Origin: JAGLYZ01 sp049642725
GTDB lineage: Bacteria; Patescibacteriota; Minisyncoccia; Minisyncoccales; JAGMDC01
Direction: 5' to 3'
Length of the DNA stretch: 64,000 nt
Assembly (NCBI GenBank): GCA_049642725.1
Contig: JBARPC010000027.1
Location: 1-64,000, forward strand
Shown here: one piece after another, positions 32,301 through 39,604 of the stretch
Numbering within the stretch: position 1 is the stretch's first letter
Layout of the letters: every line of letters starts with the position of its first letter
The notes under the pieces: generated by a model
Told to the model about the DNA's origin: nothing
What the model saw: the letters and a program-made list of their open reading frames with translations, nothing else
The model's database searches: none
Translations under genes and position numbers: made by a program

Positions 32301-32915
32301 GATGGAGCGATAAAAGTAAAAAGTAATCCGCCAGCTGGCGGAGAAAAAGAAAAAACAAAAAAAAAGGAGATTATTGAATACCAAATTCCTGAAAAAAGAG
32401 CATGCTGGGTAAATGTTGGGGAAGAAATTAAAAAAGGACAGCAGCTTTGCGAAGGGAACTTAGATTTAAAAGAATTATTTAAATTGGTTGGAGCAGAAGA
32501 AACCAAACGTTATATTGTAAAAGAAATTCAAAATATTTATGCTTCTCAAGGAGGAGTTATCCATGATAAACATATTGAAGTAATTGTCCGCCAGATGTTT
32601 TCCAGGGTAAAAATTAAGGATCCAGGAGACAGTTTTTTGTTTAAGGGAGAAATTTTAGAGCAGACAAAGATAAATGAAGAAAATGCCCGTCTTAAAAAAG
32701 AAGGCAAGAAACTAATTAAAACAGAACAAACCCTGTTAGGAATTTCAAAGGTGTCTTTAACAACAGATAGTTTTTTATCTGCCGCTTCTTTCCAGGAAAC
32801 ATCGCGGATTTTGATTAAGGCGTCTTTAGAAGGGAAAGAAGATAAATTAAAGGGTTTGAAAGAAAATGTCATTATCGGCAAACTCATTCCCGCCGGAACC
32901 GGCTTTAAAAAATAA
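29307..32915 (+). CDS. rpoC: DNA-directed RNA polymerase subunit beta'
   Basis: A 1202-residue subunit. The N-terminal zinc site has C59, C61, C74 and C77, and the catalytic Mg motif NADFDGDQ lies at residues 509-516. Also visible are the [24 protein letters not shown] segment, the bridge-helix/trigger-loop area ([30 protein letters not shown]) and a second Cys cluster ([13 protein letters not shown]). Two inserts are repeat-encoded: [12 protein letters not shown] from AAAAGTT units (29773-29807), and NPPAGGEK from a 16-bp palindrome (32327-32342) also found in recA. A strong terminator follows. Confidence 0.98.
   Translation: [1202 protein letters not shown]
29773..29807. repeat. Heptanucleotide repeat in rpoC (AAAAGTT x5)
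   Basis: Five 7-bp units (AAAAGTT, AAAAGTT, AAAAGTG, AAAAGTT, AAAAGTT) encode a Lys/Val-rich helical insert, [12 protein letters not shown], in the N-terminal part of beta'. Confidence 0.92.
32327..32342. repeat. 16-bp palindrome in rpoC shared with recA
   Basis: TCCGCCAGCTGGCGGA is a perfect palindrome. With its flanks (AA before, GAAAAA after) it is identical to 35249-35264 in recA and is read in the same frame (NPPAGGEK) in both genes. Confidence 0.95.
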
Positions 32916-32950
32916 ATAGAGATTGTTAGACACTTGGTGTTTAACACAGG

Positions 32951-32978
32951 CCCCTCGTTTTGCGAGGGGTTGTTTTTT
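32951..32978 (+). terminator. Terminator of rpoBC
   Basis: CCCCTCG-TTTTG-CGAGGGG followed by TTGTTTTTTG. An additional small inverted repeat (GTTAGACAC-TTG-GTGTTTAAC, 32925-32945) precedes it. Confidence 0.9.
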
Positions 32979-33027
32979 GTAAAAAACACTATTTTGTGGT
33001 AGAGTAGATTATAGAATAGATACTATT

Positions 33028-35217
33028 ATGGCAAGGAAAAAGAAAAACAAGAAAAAAAATAAAAAAACCGTAATAAAAAAGAGAAAAAGGTCTCTTTTTC
33101 AGCTTGATTTACTTGAAGACACAAAGAGAAAAATTTATGGCGTCTTAATGTTTTTAGGCGCAATTCTTGTTTCTCTTTCTTTTTTCAATTTATTCGGCAG
33201 AGCAGGAGAAGTTTTTATGGAGCTTTCTGACTTATTGATTGGCAGGGCGCTTTTTATTTTGCCTTTACTTTTTATTTTAGCAGGAGTAGTTTTTTTTAGC
33301 CAGAAATATGAGTCAGAAATAAGAAAGAATAAATTAGCTATATTTTTTGGAATTATTGTTTTAGTCTTAGGTGTATCTGGAATTTTAGGAATCACAAACT
33401 TAAATGGAGAGATAAAGTTGGGCGGATGGCTTGGATATTTAATATCTTTTCCTTTAATTAAGGCCTTTGGAATTTTAGGCGCTAGTATCGTATTTATAAC
33501 AGTAATTATTATTGGTGGTTTAATTCTCTGGCAGATTAGTCCTCGTCTTCCTCGGAAAGAAGAACCTTCCTTCGCCGAAGATTCAAAGGGCAAGGAAGAA
33601 CCTTCATTTGTTCAAGCTCCTGAGAGCAGGAAAGAAAAACCAATAATTAGCGATATTTTAAAGAAAAAGGAAGTTAGATATGAGCCAGTATCAGAGAAAG
33701 AAACATCTTCCATTTTTAAATTAAAAACAAAACCGCTTACAGTTTTTTCAGGAGAGACATATCAGCCGCCGCCATTGGATTTACTGGTAAAAGACCAGGG
33801 CTCTCCTACTTCAGGAGATATTAAAGTAAATGCCGCTATAATTCAAAGAACTCTTCAAAATTTTGATATTCCAGTAGAGATGGCAGAAGTGAATATTGGG
33901 CCTACGGTTACACAGTTTACTCTTAAGCCGGCAGAAGGAGTAAAACTATCAAAAATTACTTCTTTAAATAATGATTTATCATTAGCTTTAGCTGCTCATC
34001 CTATTAGAATTGAAGCTCCTGTTCCCGGCAAGTCATTAGTAGGAATTGAAATACCTAATAAAGGCAGGGCCAGAGTTGGTTTAAGGAATTTATTAGAGCA
34101 GCCCGAATTTCAGAATTCTTCTTCTAAACTTACTTTTCCTTTAGGAAGAGATGTAGCTGGCAATCCTGTTTTTGGCGATTTGAGTAGAATGCCGCATCTT
34201 TTAGTAGCTGGAAGCACCGGCAGTGGAAAAACAATTTGTCTTAATAATATTATTGCAAGCCTGCTTTACAGCAATTCTTCAGAGAGTTTAAGATTTGTTT
34301 TAGTTGATCCTAAGAGAGTAGAGTTTTCTATTTACAATGGTTTGCCGCATTTATTGTCTTCAGTGATTCTGACTCCGCAGAAAACGATTAATGTTTTAAA
34401 ATGGCTGATTACAGAAATGGAAAGAAGATTTGACGTGCTATCTGAAGTCAAGGCAAGAAATATAGCCGGTTATAATGAAATTGCAGCTGGAACTCAAAAA
34501 ATAAATGGAGAAGCATTAGAACCATTGCCTTATATTGTTTTGATTATTGATGAATTAGCTGATGTTATGGCTGCTCGCGGCAGAGAAGTTGAGGCAGGTA
34601 TTGTTCGTTTGGCGCAGATGTCTCGCGCAGTAGGAATTCATTTAATTCTAGCCACTCAAAGGCCTTCTGTAGAAGTAATTACTGGTCTTATCAAAGCGAA
34701 CATTACAAGCAGAATTGCTTTTCAGGTTGCTTCTCAAGTGGATTCCAGGACTATTTTAGATATGGCTGGCGCAGAAAAACTTTTAGGTTCTGGAGATATG
34801 CTGTTTATCTCTGCAGAAGTTGCCAAACCGAAAAGAATCCAATGCGCTTATGTTACAGAAAAAGAAATAAAGAAAGTAACTGATTGGCTGAAAAAAGCAG
34901 AAGTTCCGTCAAAAGAAATTTCAGAAGAAAAAGAAAAGATAGACAAAGAAATTTCAAATTCAGTTAGTCCTATAGAAGAAGCTTTGGAAAAAGAAGAGAG
35001 TTTTTATGATGAAGATTCGCTTTATGAGGAGGCAAGAAAGATTGTTATTGAATCAAAAAAGGCATCTGCTTCTTTACTGCAAAGAAGATTGCGGCTTGGT
35101 TATGCTAGGGCTGCCCGTTTAATAGATACATTAGAAGAAAGAGGAATAGTTGGCCCATCAGACGGAGCAAAACCAAGAGAAGTTTATATCATTGAAGAAA
35201 ACGAAGAAAAGATATAA
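33028..35217 (+). CDS. ftsK: DNA translocase FtsK/SpoIIIE
   Basis: A 729-residue protein that pumps chromosome ends through the septum. Four hydrophobic helices lie between about residues 38 and 170, followed by a Glu/Lys-rich linker with a repeated EEPSF motif, the alpha/beta motor (Walker A AGSTGSGKT near 394-402, Walker B YIVLIIDELADVM, and ATQRPSVEVITGLIKANI) and a C-terminal winged-helix gamma domain (ASASLLQRRLRLGYARAARLID) that reads KOPS-like sites. The start is extremely Lys-rich (ARKKKNKKKNKK). TAGAAT lies 10 nt before the ATG. recA follows after 8 nt. Confidence 0.96.
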   Translation: MARKKKNKKKNKKTVIKKRKRSLFQLDLLEDTKRKIYGVLMFLGAILVSLSFFNLFGRAGEVFMELSDLLIGRALFILPLLFILAGVVFFSQKYESEIRKNKLAIFFGIIVLVLGVSGILGITNLNGEIKLGGWLGYLISFPLIKAFGILGASIVFITVIIIGGLILWQISPRLPRKEEPSFAEDSKGKEEPSFVQAPESRKEKPIISDILKKKEVRYEPVSEKETSSIFKLKTKPLTVFSGETYQPPPLDLLVKDQGSPTSGDIKVNAAIIQRTLQNFDIPVEMAEVNIGPTVTQFTLKPAEGVKLSKITSLNNDLSLALAAHPIRIEAPVPGKSLVGIEIPNKGRARVGLRNLLEQPEFQNSSSKLTFPLGRDVAGNPVFGDLSRMPHLLVAGSTGSGKTICLNNIIASLLYSNSSESLRFVLVDPKRVEFSIYNGLPHLLSSVILTPQKTINVLKWLITEMERRFDVLSEVKARNIAGYNEIAAGTQKINGEALEPLPYIVLIIDELADVMAARGREVEAGIVRLAQMSRAVGIHLILATQRPSVEVITGLIKANITSRIAFQVASQVDSRTILDMAGAEKLLGSGDMLFISAEVAKPKRIQCAYVTEKEIKKVTDWLKKAEVPSKEISEEKEKIDKEISNSVSPIEEALEKEESFYDEDSLYEEARKIVIESKKASASLLQRRLRLGYARAARLIDTLEERGIVGPSDGAKPREVYIIEENEEKI

Positions 35218-35225
35218 AATAAAGT

Positions 35226-36233
35226 ATGATGAAGAAAAAAGAAACAAATCCGCCAGCTGGCGGAGAAAAAGGCGATTTAATTGAAGCAGTTGATGAGATT
35301 AAACAGCGCTTTGGCGATGGCGCTATTATGAAATTAAAAGATGTGCAGGCAGTAGATATAGATGTTATCCCTACTGGTTCAATTTCTTTAGATATAGCTT
35401 TAGGGGTAAACGGTGTTCCGCGAGGAAGAGTAATTGAGATTTTCGGGGGCGAGTCGTCTGGCAAAACAACATTAGCTTTACATATTTTAGCTGAGGCGCA
35501 GAAGCGCGGAGGAATAGGCGCATTTATTGACGCTGAGCATGCGCTGGATCCTGATTATGCTAAAAGAATCGGCGTAAATGTTGATGAACTTCTAATATCA
35601 CAGCCAGATTCTGGAGAGCAGGCGCTTCAAATTGTAGAAACATTAGTGAGGTCAGGAGCTGTTGATGTAATTGTTATTGATTCAGTCGCTGCTTTGACTC
35701 CTAAAACAGAGATTGCTGGTGAAATGGGTGAATTTCAAATTGGCCTTCAGGCGCGTTTGATGTCTTCTGCTCTAAGAAAACTTTCAGGGATTGTGGCTAA
35801 AACTAAAACATCAGTTGTATTTTTAAATCAAATTAGAATGAAAATTGGCATAATGTTTGGCAACCCGCAAACAACCCCAGGCGGATTAGCTCTTAAATTT
35901 TACTCTTCTGTCCGTGTTGAATTAAGAAGAATCGCTCAGATAAAGCAAAAAGACGAGATTATCGGTTCTCGGATTAAGGCGAAAATTGTTAAAAATAAAG
36001 TAGCAGCGCCTTTTAAAACAGTTGAATTTGACATTTATTACGGGGAAGGAATTTCCAGGGCAGCAGATTTAATAAATGCTGGCTTAAAAAAAGAAATCAT
36101 TAAGAAAAGCGGAAATACTTATAGTTTTGAGGATACTAAACTTGGTGTAGGTACAGAAGCGGTTAGAAGCTTTTTAAAGGAAAATCAAGATATAGCTGCA
36201 AAAATAGAAAAAGAAATAATTAAAAATCAATAA
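35226..36233 (+). CDS. recA: Recombinase RecA
   Basis: A 335-residue strand-exchange protein and LexA-type co-protease. Walker A is [13 protein letters not shown] (about residues 75-87), with the conserved [23 protein letters not shown] before it, [21 protein letters not shown] (Walker B), and [22 protein letters not shown] with loop L2. The N terminus carries the palindrome-encoded NPPAGGEK right before the normal start of the fold, and two adjacent ATGs (35226, 35229) are possible starts. The C-terminal acidic tail is short. It is 8 nt after ftsK, so they are co-transcribed. Confidence 0.98.
   Translation: [335 protein letters not shown]
35249..35264. repeat. 16-bp palindrome in recA shared with rpoC
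   Basis: TCCGCCAGCTGGCGGA, identical with its flanks to 32327-32342 and encoding the same NPPAGGEK near the RecA N terminus. Confidence 0.95.
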
Positions 36234-36236
36234 ATA

Positions 36237-36305
36237 TCCCCCACCACTTTTGAATCCGTTGTGCAGATAGTATGCTAAGAGCATATGTTCAAAAGTGGTG
36301 GGGGA
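36237..36305 (+). other. Very stable 18-bp hairpin after recA
   Basis: TCCCCCACCACTTTTGAA (36237-36254) pairs perfectly with 36288-36305, with a 33-nt loop that has its own ATGCT...AGCAT stem. No T-run follows on the plus strand; the octamer AAAGGTCG comes next (36306-36313). It may be a processing or stability element of the recA message, or the 5' structure of the small peptide gene that follows. Confidence 0.7.
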
Positions 36306-36340
36306 AAAGGTCGGAGCAACATTATCTATATTTTATTTTT

Positions 36341-36436
36341 ATGAATTTAAAAAAAACAATATCTACAAAAACAGGATCTGTAATTATTATTTTAGCTTTT
36401 CTTGCTGCTGTTAGCGTGATTTTATCTTACCAATAA
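36341..36436 (+). CDS. 31-residue hydrophobic peptide
   Basis: MNLKKTISTKTGS is followed by a single hydrophobic helix (VIIILAFLAAVSVILSY) and ends in Gln. It stands as its own short unit between a strong hairpin and a strong terminator, which supports a real gene despite its size. Size and topology resemble type I toxin peptides or small membrane-protein regulators; no antisense RNA promoter could be established. TATATT lies just upstream, and the AAAGGTCG octamer is 27 nt before the ATG. Function unknown. Confidence 0.5.
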   Translation: MNLKKTISTKTGSVIIILAFLAAVSVILSYQ

Positions 36437-36439
36437 ACT

Positions 36440-36468
36440 AAAAAACTGCGGCTTAGCCGCAGTTTTTT
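36440..36468 (+). terminator. Strong terminator after the small peptide gene
   Basis: AAAAAACTGCGGC-TTA-GCCGCAGTTTTTT. It is symmetrical, so it can also end rpsR transcription from the opposite strand. Confidence 0.9.
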
Positions 36469-36485
36469 GTATGAAAAAATAACAA

Positions 36486-36683
36486 TTATTTTTCTGTAGG
36501 GGATAATAATCCCAAATGGCGGGCTCTTTTAACTGCTTGCGATAATCTTCTTTGATGCATGGCGCAGAGCCCTGTTTTTTTACGAGGTCTTATTTTTCCT
36601 AAACCAGAAATAAACCTACGGAGAATTTCGGTCTCCCTAAAATTTATTTCTTTTGTATTTTTTTTACAAAAATAGCAATCCAC
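36486..36683 (-). CDS. rpsR: Ribosomal protein bS18 (zinc-binding form)
   Basis: A 65-residue small-subunit protein. C3, C6, C40 and H43 form a zinc site of the C+ type. The core is NFRETEILRRFISGLGKIRPRKKTGLC and HQRRLSQAVKRARHLGLL. It is the last gene of the common rpsF-ssb-rpsR order; rplI (bL9), which often follows, is not present here. A 137-nt gap with an AT-rich repeat separates it from ssb. Confidence 0.96.
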   Translation of the reverse strand: MDCYFCKKNTKEINFRETEILRRFISGLGKIRPRKKTGLCAMHQRRLSQAVKRARHLGLLSPTEK

Positions 36684-36708
36684 GTTCGCTTACGCTCAAA
36701 ACCAAAAC

Positions 36709-36820
36709 TTAAAACAAAAAAGCTAAAAATATAACCAAAAAATAAAAATTAAATTAATAATTAAGAACTTTTTGATTTTGACTTGTATTTTTTTGTTTTG
36801 TATTTTGTATTTTGGGTTTT
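36709..36820 (-). repeat. AT-rich dispersed repeat between ssb and rpsR (copy 2)
   Basis: Read on the minus strand it runs AAAATAC AAAATAC AAAACAA, then ATACAAGTCAAAATCAAAAA, then ATTTTTAGCTTTTTTG, in the same order as the rpoB-rpoC spacer. Units of 7 bp (TTTTGTA on the plus strand, 36796-36809) are visible. Confidence 0.65.
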
Positions 36821-37336
36821 TTAAAATGGTATTTCTTTGACGTCTATTTCGTCTGGCTCTGATGGCTCCATTTTGGGCTTTGTTTCGTCCACCTTTTTGA
36901 TTGGTTCAGCATCTTCCTCTATAATTGGGATTTCTGCTTCTTGCGATTGAGAATGTTTTTGTTCTTCTTCTATTGAAGGAGCGGCTTGGTTAAATGATTT
37001 GGAAAAACCCTTTGGTCCTAACTGCATTCTTTCAGCAATAATTTCTGTTCTATAACGTTTATTGCCAGCAGAGTCCTGCCAGTTTCTTGTTTCCAATCTT
37101 CCTTCAATAAGCACTAAGCCTCCCTTGCTTAAAAATTGAGAAGCAATTTCAGCCAATCTGCGCCATGCTACTATACTATGATATTCTGTTTTTTGCTGCT
37201 GCTGTCCGGTTGCTTTATCATTCCAAATACGATTAGTAGCTATCCTAAAATTGCAGACAGGCTGTCCGCTTGGTGTGCTTCTTAATTCAGGATCAGATGT
37301 TAAATTGCCGACGAGAAAAACTTTATTTAAATTCAT
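36821..37336 (-). CDS. ssb: Single-stranded DNA-binding protein
   Basis: A 171-residue SSB. The OB fold spans about residues 1-105 with MNLNKVFLVGNLTSDPELR, GQPVCNFRIATNR, the TEYHSIVAWRRLAEIASQFLSKGGLVLIEGRL stretch and YRTEIIAERMQ. The rest is an acidic, Gln- and Pro-containing tail ending in DVKEIPF, the acidic tip that binds partner proteins. It follows rpsF after 11 nt, the conserved arrangement that ties SSB level to ribosomal protein synthesis. Confidence 0.96.
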   Translation of the reverse strand: MNLNKVFLVGNLTSDPELRSTPSGQPVCNFRIATNRIWNDKATGQQQQKTEYHSIVAWRRLAEIASQFLSKGGLVLIEGRLETRNWQDSAGNKRYRTEIIAERMQLGPKGFSKSFNQAAPSIEEEQKHSQSQEAEIPIIEEDAEPIKKVDETKPKMEPSEPDEIDVKEIPF

Positions 37337-37347
37337 AGTTTTTATTT

Positions 37348-37758
37348 CTATAAAATTTCTTCAAGTTTCTTCTCAATATCCTTTAGTTCAACCTTTTTCT
37401 TTTCTTCTTTTTTAACTAAAGGGGGTTTTGAAATGATTTTAGGAGCAGTTTTTACTAATCGCTTTATTTTTTCTATTTTTTTAACGATAAAGAGAAACCT
37501 AAGAATATTTTTCTCAAATTCAATTTGTTTTTTAATTTCTGGTAGTTTTTCTGGTTCTAATTGAAATTCTAAAGTTCTTAGATATACAATAGACTTTTTT
37601 TTAATTTGATAGCCGAGTTTTTTCTTTATCGGTTCATTTTCCTTTCCCAAAATTCCTCCTTTTTCTTTAATTAAGGATTTTATTTTTTCAGATAAGGCCG
37701 CTAAGTCCTTTTCATCAATTCCCGGCTCTATTAGATATGTTAATTCATATAATTTCAT
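37348..37758 (-). CDS. rpsF: Ribosomal protein bS6
   Basis: From ATG 37758 the protein has 136 residues: KLYELTYLIEPGIDEKDL is the canonical bS6 start, with YLRTLEFQLEPEKLPEIKKQI following, and a basic/acidic tail (KPPLVKKEEKKKVELKDIEKK) that is longer than usual. A longer reading from ATG 37779 is rejected because that ATG lies inside the -10 box (TATGAT, 37780-37775) of the promoter. ssb and rpsR follow. Confidence 0.95.
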   Translation of the reverse strand: MKLYELTYLIEPGIDEKDLAALSEKIKSLIKEKGGILGKENEPIKKKLGYQIKKKSIVYLRTLEFQLEPEKLPEIKKQIEFEKNILRFLFIVKKIEKIKRLVKTAPKIISKPPLVKKEEKKKVELKDIEKKLEEIL

Positions 37759-37774
37759 TTTGTGGTGTGGGGAT

Positions 37775-37803
37775 ATCATAGCATTTTACAATAAATTGGT
37801 CAA
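37775..37803 (-). promoter_or_regulatory. Promoter of rpsF-ssb-rpsR
   Basis: On the minus strand TTGACC (37803-37798) and TATGAT (37780-37775) are 17 bp apart. Transcription should begin near 37768, about 10 nt before the ATG at 37758. Confidence 0.8.
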
Positions 37804-37814
37804 TCCTATAGTGG

Positions 37815-39503
37815 TTAAACTTCTATAATCACTGGTAAAACCATCGGTCTTCGCCGGGTTTTTTGAAATAAAAATTTACCGATTTTTTCCCTTACTTCTT
37901 CCTTAATATTAGTCCAATTGATTGTTTTTTCTGAAACAATAGCTTGATTTATAATGTCTATGACCTGCTTTCTGGTTGCAGCAAGCAATGGTTTTGATTC
38001 TCTTAAATAAACAAAACCTCTTGATATGATGTCTGGAGAACCTTTAACTTTCCCGGTCTTTTTATCAATTATTGCCACAATAACAAACATTCCGTCTTCA
38101 GCTAAAACGTGCCTGTCTCTTAAAACAATCTCGCCAACATCACCAACGCCTAAACCGTCAACCATTATATAGTTTGAGGGGACAGTTTTTTTCTCAATAT
38201 AAATTTTTTCTCTGCTTAGATTAATTATTTGGCCATTTTCAGCTATTACTATGTTTTTTTCTGGAATATCACCTGAAGAATAAGCAATTTCAGCGTGATT
38301 AACCAACATTGAATATTGGCCGTGAATGGGCATAAAGAATTTTGGTCTCATAATTTGGAGCATTTCTTTTAATTCTTCCCGCTGGGCATGGCCGCCTGCA
38401 TGAATATCCATCATTTTATAATGGAACACTTTTGCTCCCTGTCTTAGAATATTATCTTTAACAAACTGGACCGTTCTTTCATTTCCTGGTATAACCGAAG
38501 AGGAGAGAATTACTGAATCTCCTTTTTTAAATCTTAAAAATGGATAGTCGCCATTGCTTATTTTCATTAACATTGACGAATCTTCTCCTTGGGCGCCAGT
38601 GCAGAGAAAAGTTATTTGAAAATCCTGCAGATTTTTCATTTCTTTGGCAGATATAAGAGTTCCTTTTTTTGTTTTAATATATCCCAACATTTTACAAATT
38701 TCTACATTAGTTTTCATTGAATATCCTTCTATAACCACTTTTCTGTTGTATTTTTCTGACAAAGTAATTATTTGCTGGATTCTGTTAATTAAAGAAGCAA
38801 AAGTAGCAACAATAATTCTCCCTTTTACTTTAATAAAGATTTTTTCTAAGTTTCTTTGGATGTCTTGTTCTGAAAGAGAATGGTTTTCTTCTTCAGCTCC
38901 AGTGGAATCAGACATTAATAACAAAATTTTTCTTTGAGAAAGCTCTTTCAGTTTCCTAAAATCAGTAGGCAGTTCATTTACTGGCGCATTATCAAATTTA
39001 AAATCAGAGGTGTGTAAAATATTCCCTGCTGGTGTTTGAATAAATAATCCTAAATTATCTGGAATATTATGGTTCATTCTAAAAAATTCAATTTTAAAAA
39101 CACCAAGTGTTATTTTGCTTCCATTCTTTACTTCTTCTATGTTTAACTTTGGCTGGCTTGGAAAATCATCTTGTCTTTTCAGAATAATCCCTTTAGTTAA
39201 TGGAGAGGCAAACATTGGCGGATTGCCGATTTTTTCAATAAAATATGGAACTGCGCCAATATGGTCATAATGTCCATGAGTAAAAACAATTCCTAAGATA
39301 TTTTTCTTTTTATTATTAAGATAAGAGATATTAGGAATAATATAATCAATGCCGTGCATATCTTCTTCTGGCATTCTAAAACCCATATCAATAATCAAAA
39401 TCTGGCCTTTGTATTCTAAGGCCATCATATTTCTGCCAACTTCGCCAAGCCCTCCTAAAGGGATGATTCGTAAGTTGTCGGTTATTTGTTGTTGAGGATT
39501 CAT
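37815..39503 (-). CDS. rnj: Ribonuclease J
   Basis: A 562-residue MBL/beta-CASP ribonuclease with 5' exonuclease and endonuclease activity in mRNA decay and rRNA maturation. LRIIPLGGLGEVGRNMM opens the fold, TFHGHYDH-type zinc motif is present as VFTHGHYDHIGAVPY, and the beta-CASP and C-terminal segments include LLMSDSTGAE, VIEGYSMKTN, IPGNERTVQ, DIHAGGHAQ and PIHGQYSML. The ATG is 10 nt after the end of the upstream tRNA-Leu on the same strand, so the tRNA and rnj may share a transcript. Confidence 0.96.
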   Translation of the reverse strand: MNPQQQITDNLRIIPLGGLGEVGRNMMALEYKGQILIIDMGFRMPEEDMHGIDYIIPNISYLNNKKKNILGIVFTHGHYDHIGAVPYFIEKIGNPPMFASPLTKGIILKRQDDFPSQPKLNIEEVKNGSKITLGVFKIEFFRMNHNIPDNLGLFIQTPAGNILHTSDFKFDNAPVNELPTDFRKLKELSQRKILLLMSDSTGAEEENHSLSEQDIQRNLEKIFIKVKGRIIVATFASLINRIQQIITLSEKYNRKVVIEGYSMKTNVEICKMLGYIKTKKGTLISAKEMKNLQDFQITFLCTGAQGEDSSMLMKISNGDYPFLRFKKGDSVILSSSVIPGNERTVQFVKDNILRQGAKVFHYKMMDIHAGGHAQREELKEMLQIMRPKFFMPIHGQYSMLVNHAEIAYSSGDIPEKNIVIAENGQIINLSREKIYIEKKTVPSNYIMVDGLGVGDVGEIVLRDRHVLAEDGMFVIVAIIDKKTGKVKGSPDIISRGFVYLRESKPLLAATRKQVIDIINQAIVSEKTINWTNIKEEVREKIGKFLFQKTRRRPMVLPVIIEV

Positions 39504-39513
39504 ATTATATTAG

Positions 39514-39598
39514 TGCCGAGGGCGGGATTCGAACCCGCATGGAGTTTTCTCCACAACGTTCTGAACGTTGCGTGTCTAACCAGTTTCACCACCTCGGC
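39514..39598 (-). tRNA. tRNA-Leu (anticodon CAG)
   Basis: An 85-nt class II tRNA on the minus strand. Acceptor GCCGAGG pairs with CCTCGGC, anticodon stem-loop CAACG-TTCAGAA-CGTTG, a TGGAG-AAAA-CTCCA variable arm, and T arm GCGGG-TTCGAAT-CCCGC. It lies between the PGI-like gene and rnj, with gaps of 6 and 10 nt. Confidence 0.95.
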
Positions 39599-39604
39599 AA
39601 AAGA

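Noticed and set aside
37759..37779. N-terminal extension of bS6
   Set aside because: The ATG is part of the -10 box of the promoter and would not be transcribed.
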